Shown here piece after piece: positions 44,241-56,018 of a stretch of 64,000 nt of DNA. The DNA comes from Gymnothorax reevesii (Eukaryota; Chordata; Actinopteri; Anguilliformes; Muraenidae): contig CM056573.1 in the NCBI GenBank assembly GCA_029721435.1, positions 124,769,447-124,833,446 of the forward strand. Reading direction: 5' to 3'. The notes beneath the pieces were generated by a model. It was not told the origin of the DNA and did not search any database. It worked only from the letters and a program-made list of their open reading frames with translations. Both the position numbers and the translations under genes were made by a program. The stretch's first letter is position 1, and each line of letters opens with the position of its first letter.

Positions 44241-46440
44241 AAAAAAAAAAATTAAAAAAATTATAATAATAAATAAAAAATCCACTGGCCCTGCTTACAG
44301 GTAGGTCCACCCCCGTGATCATTGTAACTACTTCAGCTGTGGCCCATTGGCTCAGTCATTTGCCAATAATAAAAGAGTCCTTGCTTTCAGGCTGGAGAGA
44401 CGGCACATGGAGGGTCTGGATGCATGCCTGAGGCTTATGGAGCCACAATGGCCTTAGTCTCCATTATTTATAGTGTGCTTTGTGCTTTGTGTTTGATTCA
44501 AAGAAAGGTTGTAAGCTCCTCAATTCTTTTGATTGCTTTTTCTTCTGTTCATCGTGTTATCGGTGTTCACCTCCAGTCCTGTGGCATGGTGTGTGCTGCA
44601 GAATGAGGCTGAATTGTAGGACCATCTTCTCCTCACTCTGGGGAAAAACAGAAAGAAATGCCTGCATGCGGTTTGCAGTAGGTCTTACATTCGATATTAA
44701 ACACAACTATCTTGCTAGTTCAGTTGAGGCGATAGTACATGCATTCACTGCCAGCAGAAGTTACAAAAACATGCACGCTTCAATCTTCCCACAGGTGCCG
44801 GAGTTGTAGAGGTGCTTATATTCAAAAAGAGGGTAATCATGTCCACAAATAACTCATTGCTCCTTAGTTTTTACTCTATCAAAGGAAAAGCAAACAGTTC
44901 TGACACATAATTCTGGATCAGGTCTGGCCAAAACTTTATTCTTAACTGGCCAGGTGTTAGAAAAATTCCTGAGTAGGGAACACTGTGTTCAAATACAACA
45001 CTCAGAGAATGTTTATGAGAATTAAAGCACAGTCTGTGTGGTTTTAATTCATTTGATTCTTTCTCAGGTGACTAAGTTCACCTCGCCTCCTCCAAATAAC
45101 ACAGCGGACACTACTTCATTGGTGTAAAAAAAGACACCAGAACTTCCTACAAACTGTTCATATTTATATCAAAATTTCATACAGCATTAGGCATAATTAC
45201 TGTATAACTAAATCAACCGTGGCCAAGAAACCAAATACTTCTCTTTTCTTCAAAGAATATAATATCACTGAAATAATATCTGGACACCCAAAGTCTAGTA
45301 CTTGGAACCATTGGCTCAGACTGTTCCAAAGTCATACCTGAGATCAGCTGACTGATAATGCTGCATATAACACAAGTAACCGTGGCTCAGTGTTCACCAT
45401 GTTCAGCTGTGTAAAAGAGTGACACTGATAAACAGCCCTGCTCTGGAATTTTCCCATAGAAAAACTATTAGAAAAATGCAAATAAGTTGTTTTGCTTTTA
45501 ATTTTACAAGGCAACTGCATGTTGACCTTAGTGACATATTTGAGCATCCGTGGAGCTGGCTAATGGCGTGTTTAATCAGAAGATGGCACGTGGGTCTTGT
45601 CAGAGTAGGTCGGTTAACTCGGAAGATCACACACGGGTCTCATCAGACTGTAAAAGAGCACAGATGAGGGTAGAGGCAAGTATGAGCTCATTTATTTGTC
45701 AGCAGGAGTTTGCAGAGTGACAATAAAACCTGAAAAATAGATATGAGTATGAATTTGGCTCAGAACGCTTTGAAGAAGACTTCTTTGTTCTATCTCTCGT
45801 CGTCTCTCTGCTTGCTTGTGTTTGTGTGAGCTTTTTTTTTTCCCCTGCATGTGAGTTTTTGCTTTCATGATAGAAAACATTGTTAATTCTGCCAAACAGT
45901 CTGGCTGATAAAATGTTAATTAGTGTAGGACAATAATCCCAATTATTTGGAAATGAGAAATATCCAATTAGGACTGTTCTTGTTGCTCATAATAAACATC
46001 CCCCTCTCCAGTCTTCGGGTTGATTTGCCTTCATTATAAAGATTCAGACAGGCTGTTTAATCATTTATTTTTATATTTTCAACATGTTGCAAATCAGATG
46101 CGTAGGCAGCCAAAGAATTTTAAATGCTGACTGAATAATTAAAACAACTCAAGAACATTCACATTCGTCTAAGTTTTGGCGGCAGACTCTGTCTAAAATA
46201 TTGTGTATATTTCTTCCCTACTTTCATTTGATTAAATGTGGCTGTAAGCTTAATTGAGACTCGTCTTATCTTATAATCATCTGCGGTTATGGCTTGTTTT
46301 TTAAATTTTTTTATTGAATCAATAGCGCAGTGTTTGGAGATTATTCGAGAGAGAAATGTCTGCGTAGAGTAAGTCAGTTATGTGAGTGTAAAACTGCATG
46401 GATGAACTGAGTAAATATTTCATATTTCTGAAGCAGAACA
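44241..46440. other. No gene seen; candidate single-copy sequence
   Basis: The interval 45690-46400 is repeat-free and rich in TAAT and CAATTA-type words, as homeodomain-bound conserved elements often are. That is an inference from texture. No exon is supported. Confidence 0.4.
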
Positions 46441-46442
46441 TA

Positions 46443-46586
46443 TCGTCACCCTATTAAAATAATGGCCTAAGTCATTTTTTGTCGAAAATTAGTTTTTGGC
46501 CTTAATTATCTCTTGATAATGTTTTTGTGTTTTCCCAAAAACTTGAAAAAAATTACTCTATTTTCATTATTTTAATAGGGTGACGA
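46443..46586. mobile_element. 144-bp MITE with TA target duplication
   Basis: TCGTCACCCTATTAAAATAA and its mirror ending GGGTGACGA form 22-bp perfect inverted repeats. TA flanks each end (46441-46442 and 46587-46588), as in Tc1/mariner insertions. It is non-coding. Confidence 0.85.
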
Positions 46587-46588
46587 TA

Positions 46589-47345
46589 TATAGACCAAAT
46601 GATAGGTTCAGCAATACAGCGCTTGATTCGTCAAAATCAATCAAAGCGAGGGCATGATTCCCATCCAATATCTATGTGAGACCAACATCAAATCAGATGC
46701 TTTAATGGAATGGAAAAATGTACTCTTCATTCAATCGAAATGTGTACATTTTCTAAATGGATGTACTCAATCAAGGCTAACGTTATTTGAAAGTGTCAAA
46801 TCTGAGTATCGTATCCTTAACAGTAAGGCAGGGATCATCAAATCATGGTCCTTGAGGTGTTATTTCTTCTGCTGATGAAAAACAATGTTTAGTTTATTGA
46901 GATTGGACAATGTTTTGTAGCAAGCAGGTTTTTTGGAAACTGTGGCTCACGACTCCACTATGTACTGGCAAATGTTTTTCATGCATTGCCCATTACAAAG
47001 TAAATGTGATGATGATCCCTACATCATTGCCTTAACTTACCCTCTCAGTGTTCTGCATGAAGGACACTATGTCACACCCATCAGACTGTTTACAGCTTTA
47101 AGAACCCCTGAGGGTTTGTTTCCCTGTATTCCGTAGCCCCCTGGGATGGTTGAGTAGATAATGTTTCATATCTGTTGTCAGCGTCTGTTCGCGTATGCAG
47201 TGATAATGCGCTATTTTTCTGTGTATCCGACCTCTCCCCGGAGTGAGGCTTGATGTCAAGGTCAAATTAGCTTGATGTTTTAATTGTCTTACTCGGTCTG
47301 AAAAAAATTACACGGCTTACTGTGATTGCCATTTTCAGAACGAAG
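46589..47345. other. No gene seen
   Basis: A hAT-like end motif GCAGGGATCATCAAATCATG lies near 46829 without a visible partner. Nothing else is recognisable. Confidence 0.4.
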
Positions 47346-47575
47346 ATTGATAGGGCGCCTGATCAAAACGCATTGCAGTGATTGGATAATTGATCATAGC
47401 CTGTCACTGTGATTGGTTAACTGATCAAAGATGATGATGGTGATTGGTTAACAGATAAAAGCTGTGCGTGGTGATTGGCTCATTTTTCACAGCTGCTGAC
47501 TGTACTTGGTAGACTGATCAGCGCTAGTGATGTTAATTGACTGATGAAAGGTGGTTGCAGTGATTGGTTAAGCCA
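47346..47575. repeat. 30-31-bp tandem array with repeated inverted CCAAT motif
   Basis: GTGATTGG begins at 47379, 47409, 47440, 47471 and 47560, with degenerate copies near 47502 and 47532. Each is followed by TTAACTGATCAAAGCTG-like sequence. ATTGG is the reverse of the CCAAT box bound by NF-Y. The spacing is close to three helical turns. Confidence 0.85.
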
Positions 47576-48120
47576 GCGTTCGCATGGATTCCCCCTGCTC
47601 TGTGTGCCATACAGGAAACAGAGGAAACTACACATCACATTCTGTAACAGCCTACTTTAAAACGTTCAGAAGGCCTCACCCGCCCTTCGATTAGGCCATC
47701 TTGTCCCCACGGTCAATTTCATTATGCCTCCCCACCCCCCCCCCCACCCCACCCCCCACTCCACCCCACACTGCTGATGAGTAGAATGCCAGGGTGGGGC
47801 GGGGAGTTCATTTGCAGTAAAGTCTGTGAAGTGCGTGACTCAACCCCCCCCTACCCCTCCTAAATGACTGATTCCCTGTCCACCCCTCCCACATGCCCTC
47901 TGAAACAGCTGCATGGAGGGTCGTTGGGGGGGGGAGGGGTTTCGAGGGGTGGGGTGGAGGGGTTTCAGCGTCGCCTACAATCAAGGCCCGTTTGGTTCGC
48001 AGTGGGTCGCCGCCTAGTGCCTCCAGCGCAAAGCCTTCCCTGCTGCTTAAGCTGAGTAGCAATTTTGCTAAATGACGGGGCTTACTCATTACAGCCCGGT
48101 CCCCCCCCCCCTTTAAATCA
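47576..48120. other. C- and G-homopolymer-rich segment
   Basis: C-rich runs at 47730-47768 and 48100-48111 and G-rich runs at 47925-47965 dominate. These could form G-quadruplexes on either strand. No coding frame is credible. Confidence 0.6.
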
Positions 48121-50697
48121 TCCTCTGCACCCTTATTATCATCTGCTCATAAAATTATTTAGTTTCTGTGACTTTATATGACAAATACGAAGCACTGCCA
48201 TAAAATTAAGTAATGGAAATTTTTGCAGTTTGTTTTTAGAATTTAAGGAAAGACCATAGAATATTCCGGAAAAAAATACATTCTTATCTGGTTTTCTGCA
48301 TCTGGCTAACCTCAGCCTCAGACAACATACCTCTGCTTCCCACCAATCATACCAGCAATGCACCGCACGGATTAGAAGAAAAAAGATCCAGCAATTTTCT
48401 ATCTTCAGGTAAAACCCGAGCGGAAACAACTTGTATGCACAGAAAAGTTATAAGCAAACATTCCAAAGTTGACTGGGTGCAAAACAACCAGTAGCACATT
48501 GCCTGAACAGATACTGGACAGTGAAGCGTAGCAGTGGGGTCTGAAAAGGACATCGCAGCATCGCGTAACACATATTTTGGAACTTCACCTCACTGTATTT
48601 TCAAAGTATGTACACTTTTAACTTCAGCTGTCCATGTCGACTGTTGACGGCACTGTTGTTTCTCTTGGTTCATTTTTTTTTTCATTCATTTTTGGAGCCA
48701 CTGCAATGAACAGTTTTTGAAGGTACAAACTAGCTATGAAGGACAATTGATTTATGACACTGATTGCAAATATTGAAAAGGTCGATATATAAAGGAACTA
48801 TGTATATTCAGCATGGAAATTCAGTGAGCCACATATACCTACTGTATATGAATATGTTGTCATTGGTAAAGGTCCATTGCCTCTGGGTCTTCTCTCATCT
48901 GACTCAAGAAGCAGTATTGATAGAAAAGCTCAACATTATGCTCTGGAGATGGACGTGATCCAAGACTCAGTAAGGACAACTACTATTCTGAGAATAAACG
49001 TTGGAACCCATAATACACTCGGCGAAGGACTCAAACATTTTGAATTATAGCTCCTTTAATATTGAATTCCTGATATGTAACCCCAAATGAACAACCAGAT
49101 GAATAATATTTCACTGGGGGATACTTAAACGACTCCTCCAAAGTAAAGTTGGTTTCAGCTTAATGGCTGCGAATGCTTGAAGGATGCAGTACAAATGAAC
49201 AGAACAGGATACGAGTGATGCCTCTGTGCTTCTATTTCAAGGTAAACAGATGCAAAACCTGATGAGAAATCTCTAAATAAAAGAGCTTGCAATTAAATGA
49301 AGAAGCTTGAGTTGTGCTGATTAAAATTTGGTCACATCTTTGCGTTTTTATCGGTTGGAAATGTAAGATATTTGTGACTGAGTTCAGCAGTGGAGAAAGA
49401 GCTGTAAGTTATTTAGGAATGATGTGCTCTGTTAATGGGTGCTTATGTAAGGAGAGAGTGAGAGGAGTCCTTCAGACTCGCTGCAGGCCAAAGTGGCAGG
49501 TCCTCCATTTTAGATGCAAACGGCGCTACACTGCACAGTGAGCGGTATAAGAGCCGCTGCTAAGCACTCACGTACGTTTCGGCTCCAATTATGTTGCCGG
49601 GATTAGAGGACGAAAATCCTGGAAAAAGAGCGCTTGCAATTAGACCCCAGCGGCAGCCGTCAGGGTGTTTAATTACAGACAATGAGTGTGATTAAGGTAA
49701 GAAGTGTAATAAATTACATTAACATACTCTGGAGGTCAGGAAGGACATTTTTTTTTTGCTTGTTATTTGTTCTTTTTTGGTAGAAAGGGGCAGGGGTGGG
49801 GCAGGGTATACAACAAAAGAATTAATTTCCCTACCACTGCTAAGGAACTGTACAATTCATGGCTAAAAGTGCGCTCATCCAAAATCAAATTCAAAAATCA
49901 CAAGCTTTAGTATGAAGTTGGATCCACCTTTATTATTAGGCTCCTATCTACTGGGAGGGTTCACCACCAGATGTTAGAACATTTCTGCAGAGCCTTCCAT
50001 TCCATTCCAGTCAGGAAAGTGATAGTGGACTCAGGCACTGATTACATGGTTGCATGCAAAAAAACAAAAAGAAAAGGGATGTCATTGTTCTCTCCGCAAA
50101 TCGAAAACAAACCGCCTAAACCTTTGCAGCTCACCCTCTCAGCTACACAGCAGCTGTGTTGCAGGACAGCAGCATGTTCGTATGGTGCAGGGAAGAAGAA
50201 ATTCAGCCCAAAATATAACTAGAATTACATTTACAGGGGGTGGTAAGATACTGGAGATGCATTTCTACAGATAAAAGCTTCTGTTAATCAAGTGTAATGT
50301 AATGGTCACAGCATTTGAAACACCTGCATAAATACCAGCTCACAGAAGCTCCAAACTTCTAAATATCCTTACCCTCACAGTATAATTGGCCTATCTCATT
50401 TTTTAAGGTTTTTTAATCATTATGTTTATTGTTAGAAGAAAAAAGGCATTTTTTCGTTTACACACGAAAGAACGGGCAGCCGATATTTCAATTCGGAAAA
50501 AATATGACAACGGCAATTATGTTATGAGGCTAAAGATATGCTGGTTCAGACTTGACGATGTTGTGGGTATGTTTAGAGCTGCAGTTCTGTGATTTGTAGC
50601 GACTGCACCACCACATGTCCATGTGTTCCTATTGGAGCGCTTACTGTTGCTGTTTTTTGGTGTTTGGCATACAATGCCGTGAAAAAAAATCTGAATT
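48121..50697. other. No gene seen; candidate single-copy sequence
   Basis: The interval 49560-49740 (GGGTGTTTAATTACAGACAA context) is a candidate conserved element. The remainder carries no tandem repeat, terminal inverted pair or coding frame that I can support. Confidence 0.4.
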
Positions 50698-51085
50698 TGT
50701 AAGGACTTTTTCTGGGCATCAGACAAGGTGCACGGAAAAATGACAATTATGGAACTGGATTCGGATGCAAAGATGAAGTTGGCTTTATTAAGCCTTAGCT
50801 GTCCCGCAGCAAGGGGGGAGGGGTGGGAGGCAAAAATGCGAGGTGACAACATCACAGTTTAGAAATAGAATGAAGATGCCTTTGAGCAAGTCTAAGCGTC
50901 TATACTATACAAAGCAGTGAACTACGGGCTTACAAGACTTTGCACTGAAGCAGAGCGATGATCTCCATTGTAAAGGGCCGCTAATTACATAGAGACAATG
51001 ATTAACAGATGTGGGGAATCAGGTGGAGCGTGGAATGCAGGCCGGGTCTTGTTGAGCCAGTGAGCGCCGGAGGCTTGGTGTTACA
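50698..51085 (-). mobile_element. Solo LTR of an unidentified retrotransposon, copy 1
   Basis: The segment begins TGTAAGG and ends GTTACA, giving TG...CA ends with a short inverted repeat. It is alignable along its length with 55504-56018. On the minus strand it contains AATAAA followed by a CTTCATCTTTGCATCC-like stretch, as in the R-U5 part of fish LTRs. No internal gag-pol region is adjacent, and no target duplication is preserved. A solo LTR forms by recombination between two LTRs. Confidence 0.7.
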
Positions 51086-51326
51086 GCCTCCTTCCCTATT
51101 TCCTCTTTATTTTAGCTTATTTGTCAGATTACTGTTTCAGATTATCCAACTAATTTTAATTTTATAAAACTTCAACCTGACTAAACACAAAATGCAGCCT
51201 ATAAATGAAAATTTCATTCATTAACAGGGAAGAGTTATTCAAAACCTATATCACCCACGTGATAAAATAATTCGGTCACTCTTTAGATGAAGTGTTGCTC
51301 ATAAAGGCTCTATACAGCATGTATAA

Positions 51327-51624
51327 AGCCTTCATAAATGAGACAGAAGTGTCTTCATAAACCACACATAAGCAAATATCATGCTTTGTAAAGGTTGAAG
51401 TGACACATCCTTATTTAGCTTTTGATGCCAGATGTGACAATGACAATGTCACTAAGCTAACAATGTCACCCTTTATCGCATTTAGCCACTAGCTAAGTGA
51501 CATTGTCAGTTATATCATATCTGGCATCACATGCTGCATATGTATGTGTTATTTAACCCAATATAAAGCATGATATTTGCTTATGAATGATTTATGAAGA
51601 CATTATGTCTCATTTGTGAAGGCA
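51327..51624. mobile_element. Foldback MITE, about 298 bp
   Basis: The left arm from AGCCTTCATAAATGAGACAG pairs with the right arm ending GTCTCATTTGTGAAGGC over about 60 bp. A second inner inverted pair lies around GATGCCAGATGTGACAATG and its mirror near 51505-51532. It is non-coding, with no clear target duplication. Confidence 0.85.
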
Positions 51625-51639
51625 TTTGCTCAGGTCCTG

Positions 51640-52310
51640 AAGCAGCAAAGCAGCTTCAGAAGATCACTCTATTACCACCAAAGTGCTTGTCTGCTGATAA
51701 GATTTTCTTATTGAGTAATATTTTGCTTCCTTTTTGGCGGAAGCAACAGGACGCATATCTTCCAATATGTGCCACTTTTGTTTCACCAGTCCACAAAACA
51801 TGATAGCAAAAGACTTGGAGGTCATCAAGATGTTTTTTTTGGCAAGTATGAGACAAGCGTTTGTGTTCTTTTAGGTCAGCAGTGATTTTTGCCATGCAGT
51901 TCCCCCTAGATGAAATTTTCGACCCATCTCTTTTTTGTTGTGGAATCATGAAAACTGACCATCACTGAGGCAAGCAAGGCCTGCAGTTATCTGGATGATA
52001 ATCTGAGTTCTATGGTGACCCCCCAAATGGGTCGTCAATATGTTCTTGGAGAAATTTGGTCAGCCGACTACATCTGGGAAGGTTCAGCTTTGTTTGAAGA
52101 TTTCTTTCTTTGTAGATAATCGCTTTCATCACGGTTTGCCCAGGTCCCAGAGCCTTTAAAATGGCTTTTAGATTCTTTCCAGACTGGGTGATGTAAGTGA
52201 CTTTGTTTCTCATTTGTTCTGGAATATTTTTTGATTGTGGCATCATGAGCTGCTTTTTTGCCTGCGTCTAATTGCCTGACAGGCTCTGTTTGAGTCATGT
52301 TTACATTCAA
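51640..52310 (-). pseudogene. Tc1-like transposase fragment (third family)
   Basis: The start PQSKNIPEQMRNK near 52243 begins a paired-like DNA-binding domain, with KAILKALG and NLPRCSRLTKF. A stop lies at 52010-52012 and frameshifts follow. Catalytic-core remnants are KKHLDDLQVF and VLWTGETKV, in which glycine (codon GGT, 51785-51787) replaces the first catalytic aspartate. The second aspartate and the glutamate are missing because the copy ends next to the MITE at 51624. It is 5' UTR-complete to about 52310. Confidence 0.85.
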
Positions 52311-53655
52311 CAGGGCTGGCAGTGCCTTGTAAAATTGAATTCAATCATACTTTTTTTTTTTCAATTGAATGAGCCAATGAGTAAAAAATGAAATCATTAT
52401 TTTAAAAAATTAAATCATAATTTAAAAAACTGTTTTGATTTACTAGCAATTATCCTTGTTTAATATTAAAATTAATTTGATGGTCTGTAAGTGGGACAAT
52501 GCATTGCATGCAAAAATTAAAAAAAAATATTGGGCCGGGTGCAATGGCCTGGTTAGACCTCTTTTCATCAGACACATGCTACTGATTAGCATTAAAAATA
52601 ATAGGATAGACCTGTGTAAATGCTTTTGTAATTGTGGTTTAAGGACTTCATGGTTAAAAGCATGCAGTGCTTCCATCTGCCATTCACTCCCTGTTTGTGT
52701 CACTGCCATTAGCAGGGATGGAGAAGGCTGGGCCCTGACATAAATAGCATAATTTATCTTGGCTGGGCCACCACAACAGATAAAGTGAAAATCTTTATGG
52801 AGTTGTTATGGTGTTCAAAATACTGGAATCCACGGTCACGATATCTAATATGAAGTCTCTTCTAAACTAAGGTAGAAATACCTCTGTTAGCATTAAGCCA
52901 GCCCTTTGTTTAAATGATCTATTGTCAGCATTAATGCAGAAGGAACAGAAAGACTGATTCTGGCCTACCTAGCTGTGGGTGGGCCAGAGAATCCCAATCA
53001 GGGCTGAATTTGGAACGGGGAAGAATAAAGTATAAGTTTTCCTTCAATTGTTCTCTCTCTCCTTCTCTCTCTCTCTCTCTCTCCCTCTCTTTGCCAGATG
53101 GAAGACAGCCAGTCCCTGAAGATTATTGGGGAGCTGTGCAGGTGTGGGGTTTGGGCTGGTGTTTGGGAGTTAGGAGCTTGGTCTGTTACCGGCCAGAGAG
53201 ACAGCTGCCTGCTTTAATCAAAGTCTTCCAGAAGGATCAGGTCGCTACCCTTCCTCTGAAGCACACCGTAGCTCTGGCGCCAATCCAAATCCTTGCTGTC
53301 TTTCCTGGCAGAGGAAGGATTTGTGTGTGTGCGCGCGTGTATGTGCGTGTGTGTGTGTTCGCGCGAGTGTGTGTTGGGGTGGGAGGGCAGAGTATGAGAT
53401 CTCTAAGGTCAAATACCACTTTTTCACCTCTGTTTGTTTGCCGTGACAGTAAGTAGGAGGAGAGGAATGCGGTATAGAGGATGGATGGAGATGTCCCTCG
53501 TTCGGCAGCAGAGAAGCCCAATTACTTTTGACATCTCCAAACACACCGAGACAGGCAGCCTACGACCCCACCCTCCATCCATCCATCCATCCTCCTTTCA
53601 CCATCCATCAATCTCCTCATCCAGCACACTAAGCAAATCACACTGAAGTTCCCCT
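52311..53655. other. Low-complexity tracts; no gene accepted
   Basis: A (CT)n run lies at about 53053-53093, a TG-rich run at about 53320-53375 and a (CATC)n run at about 53571-53595. The 148-codon frame at 53010-53456 crosses these tracts and is not credible as a whole. Confidence 0.5.
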
Positions 53656-53740
53656 AAAGCAGAGCTCCAGTCCTCGAGGGCTGCAGTGACTGCGAGTTTT
53701 TGGGATGTACATTACAGCAGTTGCTGAATCAGGCCTTGTG
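53656..53740 (+). mobile_element. Possible hAT MITE end
   Basis: CAGAGCTCCAGTCCTCGAGG followed by GCTGCAGTGACTGCGAG resembles a common fish hAT MITE terminus. No right end or target duplication was found. Confidence 0.4.
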
Positions 53741-55503
53741 AACATGGTGTGTAGACTCAAATTTAGGCACAAAAACAATGTAACTCCCTGATATGAAAGA
53801 ACTATTTCACTGACTTCTTTGAGGAGTGGTCTCAGAGAAAGGGTGATGTTTTGATATGCGATAATTCAGGCACATAGCTGACCCAGTATTTACCTAATTG
53901 AAATTCTGCTCTAGTATGAATTTTACTATAGTTCTTCCCAGCATGGATTCTGTGTGGTTTCTGGTGAGGGACCTTCAATCACATCATGGATGTGATTGAA
54001 CAAACTCATTTAATGAATAAGATTTTTTCAACTAATCTGTATGCTGCTGCGTAATGATGGCTATTCATTGCATAGTTTGATTAATTTTATTTACTATAAG
54101 GTGTCTTGGTGATGGTGTTTATTTACTTTTTTACATAGCAGAGTAAAGAAACAATTGAATTAAAATGCATCTTCAAGTTGATCAAAACTCTGCTTACTTA
54201 CTGACATACATATTTTCCACATGCCACATTCCTCACCAAGACACATATAAAACAAGAGGGCACCCAGAGAGCACATACCTCTGCCAGCAGGTTTTGATCC
54301 ACTGGCATGTATCAGAGCTGTTTTGTACGAGCCTCGACCACCCGGGACTTACCATTGGAGAGACAATAGCCCTGCTCTCTTCCTGCGTTAAAGCGCGTTG
54401 CTTTGCCAAACCAGTTCCCATTTACGTTTCCTATTTAGCATCTGAGAGTTAATTTGTTCAGTTGTGAGGATCAATCAGTAGAATTACTGTCCAGTGACCT
54501 TAAGCTTGAATTATTTATCAGAGCAATAATTATCAAGCATTACCCTGTCCTCATTAATGGTGACGTAGAACATAATTGTCTTTCAAAGGTTATGAATTCC
54601 AACAGCTCACAAAATGCTTTTGTTTTTTTCTGCGTCAGTGTCCAATTGGCTTCATACGCCTAATAATATGGTTTGGTCAATTCAGGTCTGCATATTAAGT
54701 TTGCTTTAAAATAAAAATAAACCTTTTTTCTACAATCTGTGACAATGCCATAATGCAGATTTATTGTCAACCTGTTTCCAAATTAGAATCAGGAAATTAA
54801 TTATATGAATTTACTGAGCAAATAGGCTTCCAACAAGCCGCGTTGCCATACATGACTAGGACAGCTTTGCATCAAGGAGGAAGGCAATTAACTGAAATTT
54901 CTTGAAATCCTATCTTGAAGTAGAATGTTTGTAGTCATGCTGCTGAAGATGGTGTTTAAATAAGGTTTAGACTTTGTTTTTAATCAGTGAATTAGATAAT
55001 AGCCGGTTATACAATGTCATACTGTATCCTCCCTACAGCTTACACAGATGCTGGACTCTAAATTCATCAATGAATTTGCTACTAGAGACCAATTTTTCTA
55101 AACTATCAAGTTACCAACATTTTGACGCGAGACGAGTTGGCAATTTAATCAATTAATTATTATTAAATATTATTGCATCGTGGCAACCAGCGTGCAGCTG
55201 AGCCTCCCTCGACAAATAACTATTTTATAGAATTTCTTATTTTTACCCAGAACCCAAAATGTAATAGAATTAATTTTATAATACTTAAATATATATTAAT
55301 AATAAATATATAATTTTAAAAATCTGGCTTTCTTCAATAGCTTTGGTTCTGTTCCGTTAATTAATTTACACAATTCAATTATTGTCCTATTACTTTGCCC
55401 CTCCGTCTGTGCATTTCTGATGCCTTCCCCCTCACCTGTTCCTCATTGTTACTCATTGTCTCTGGTATTCCTTTCTTTGTCGTCCCTAGTGCCTGATTGT
55501 TAA
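53741..55503. other. No gene seen; AT-rich candidate single-copy sequence
   Basis: The interval 54450-54920 is repeat-poor and CNE-like in texture. The remainder is strongly AT-rich (for example 55250-55320). Confidence 0.4.
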
Positions 55504-56018
55504 TGTAATGGCTTTTTCAATGCTCTGAGTAAAGTGCACTGGAAAAATGGAAGATGTGGAACTGGATTCAGATGCGAAGATGACAGAAGTTTTTTATGCC
55601 TTTTTTGAAGCATCACGACAGAAAAGGCAAATGCAAAAACAAACGGCTAACGTGTTTCCAAATCTTGTTACAATAATGCGCTGAACTATAACTGAAGTGA
55701 CAGCGCATTTGTATGCAAAGCAAACAGGACACGATGTTCCAAATATCACAACGATAATGCGCTGAACATAGAGTACAGAGCTATTAGTTAAGGGTTTTTA
55801 AAATTACGCAAATACACAGTTATAATGTCAATAATAGAGTAGCATGAGGCGACAGGCTTACAAGGCTTACGAGACTTTGTACTGAATGATTGTGAAGTTC
55901 GTGGTTATATAGGCATAGGCAGTAAATTACACAGTGAGAAACAGATGCGATGGAGTGTGGAATGCGGGCCGGGTCTTAACAGGCCGATGACTGAGGGCGC
56001 TAGAAGCGTGGAGTTACA
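55504..56018 (-). mobile_element. Solo LTR of the same family, copy 2
   Basis: It begins TGTAATGGCTTTTTCAATGC and ends GTTACA, matching copy 1 at both ends and through GGAACTGGATTCAGATGCGA and GGCCGGGTCTT. On the minus strand a TATA box (CTATATAACC, plus positions about 55902-55911) lies upstream of a plausible transcription start. The copy is longer than copy 1, in part because an internal block containing ATAATGCGCTGAAC occurs twice (near 55674 and 55754). The flanks GTTAA and GTAAA may be a worn 5-bp target duplication. Confidence 0.75.

Noticed and set aside
48100..48111. C-run as a sequencing landmark or origin-like element
   Set aside because: Homopolymer runs of this size are common in this window and have no further context.
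53010..53456. 148-codon open frame
   Set aside because: It spans CT and TG microsatellites and has no recognisable domain.
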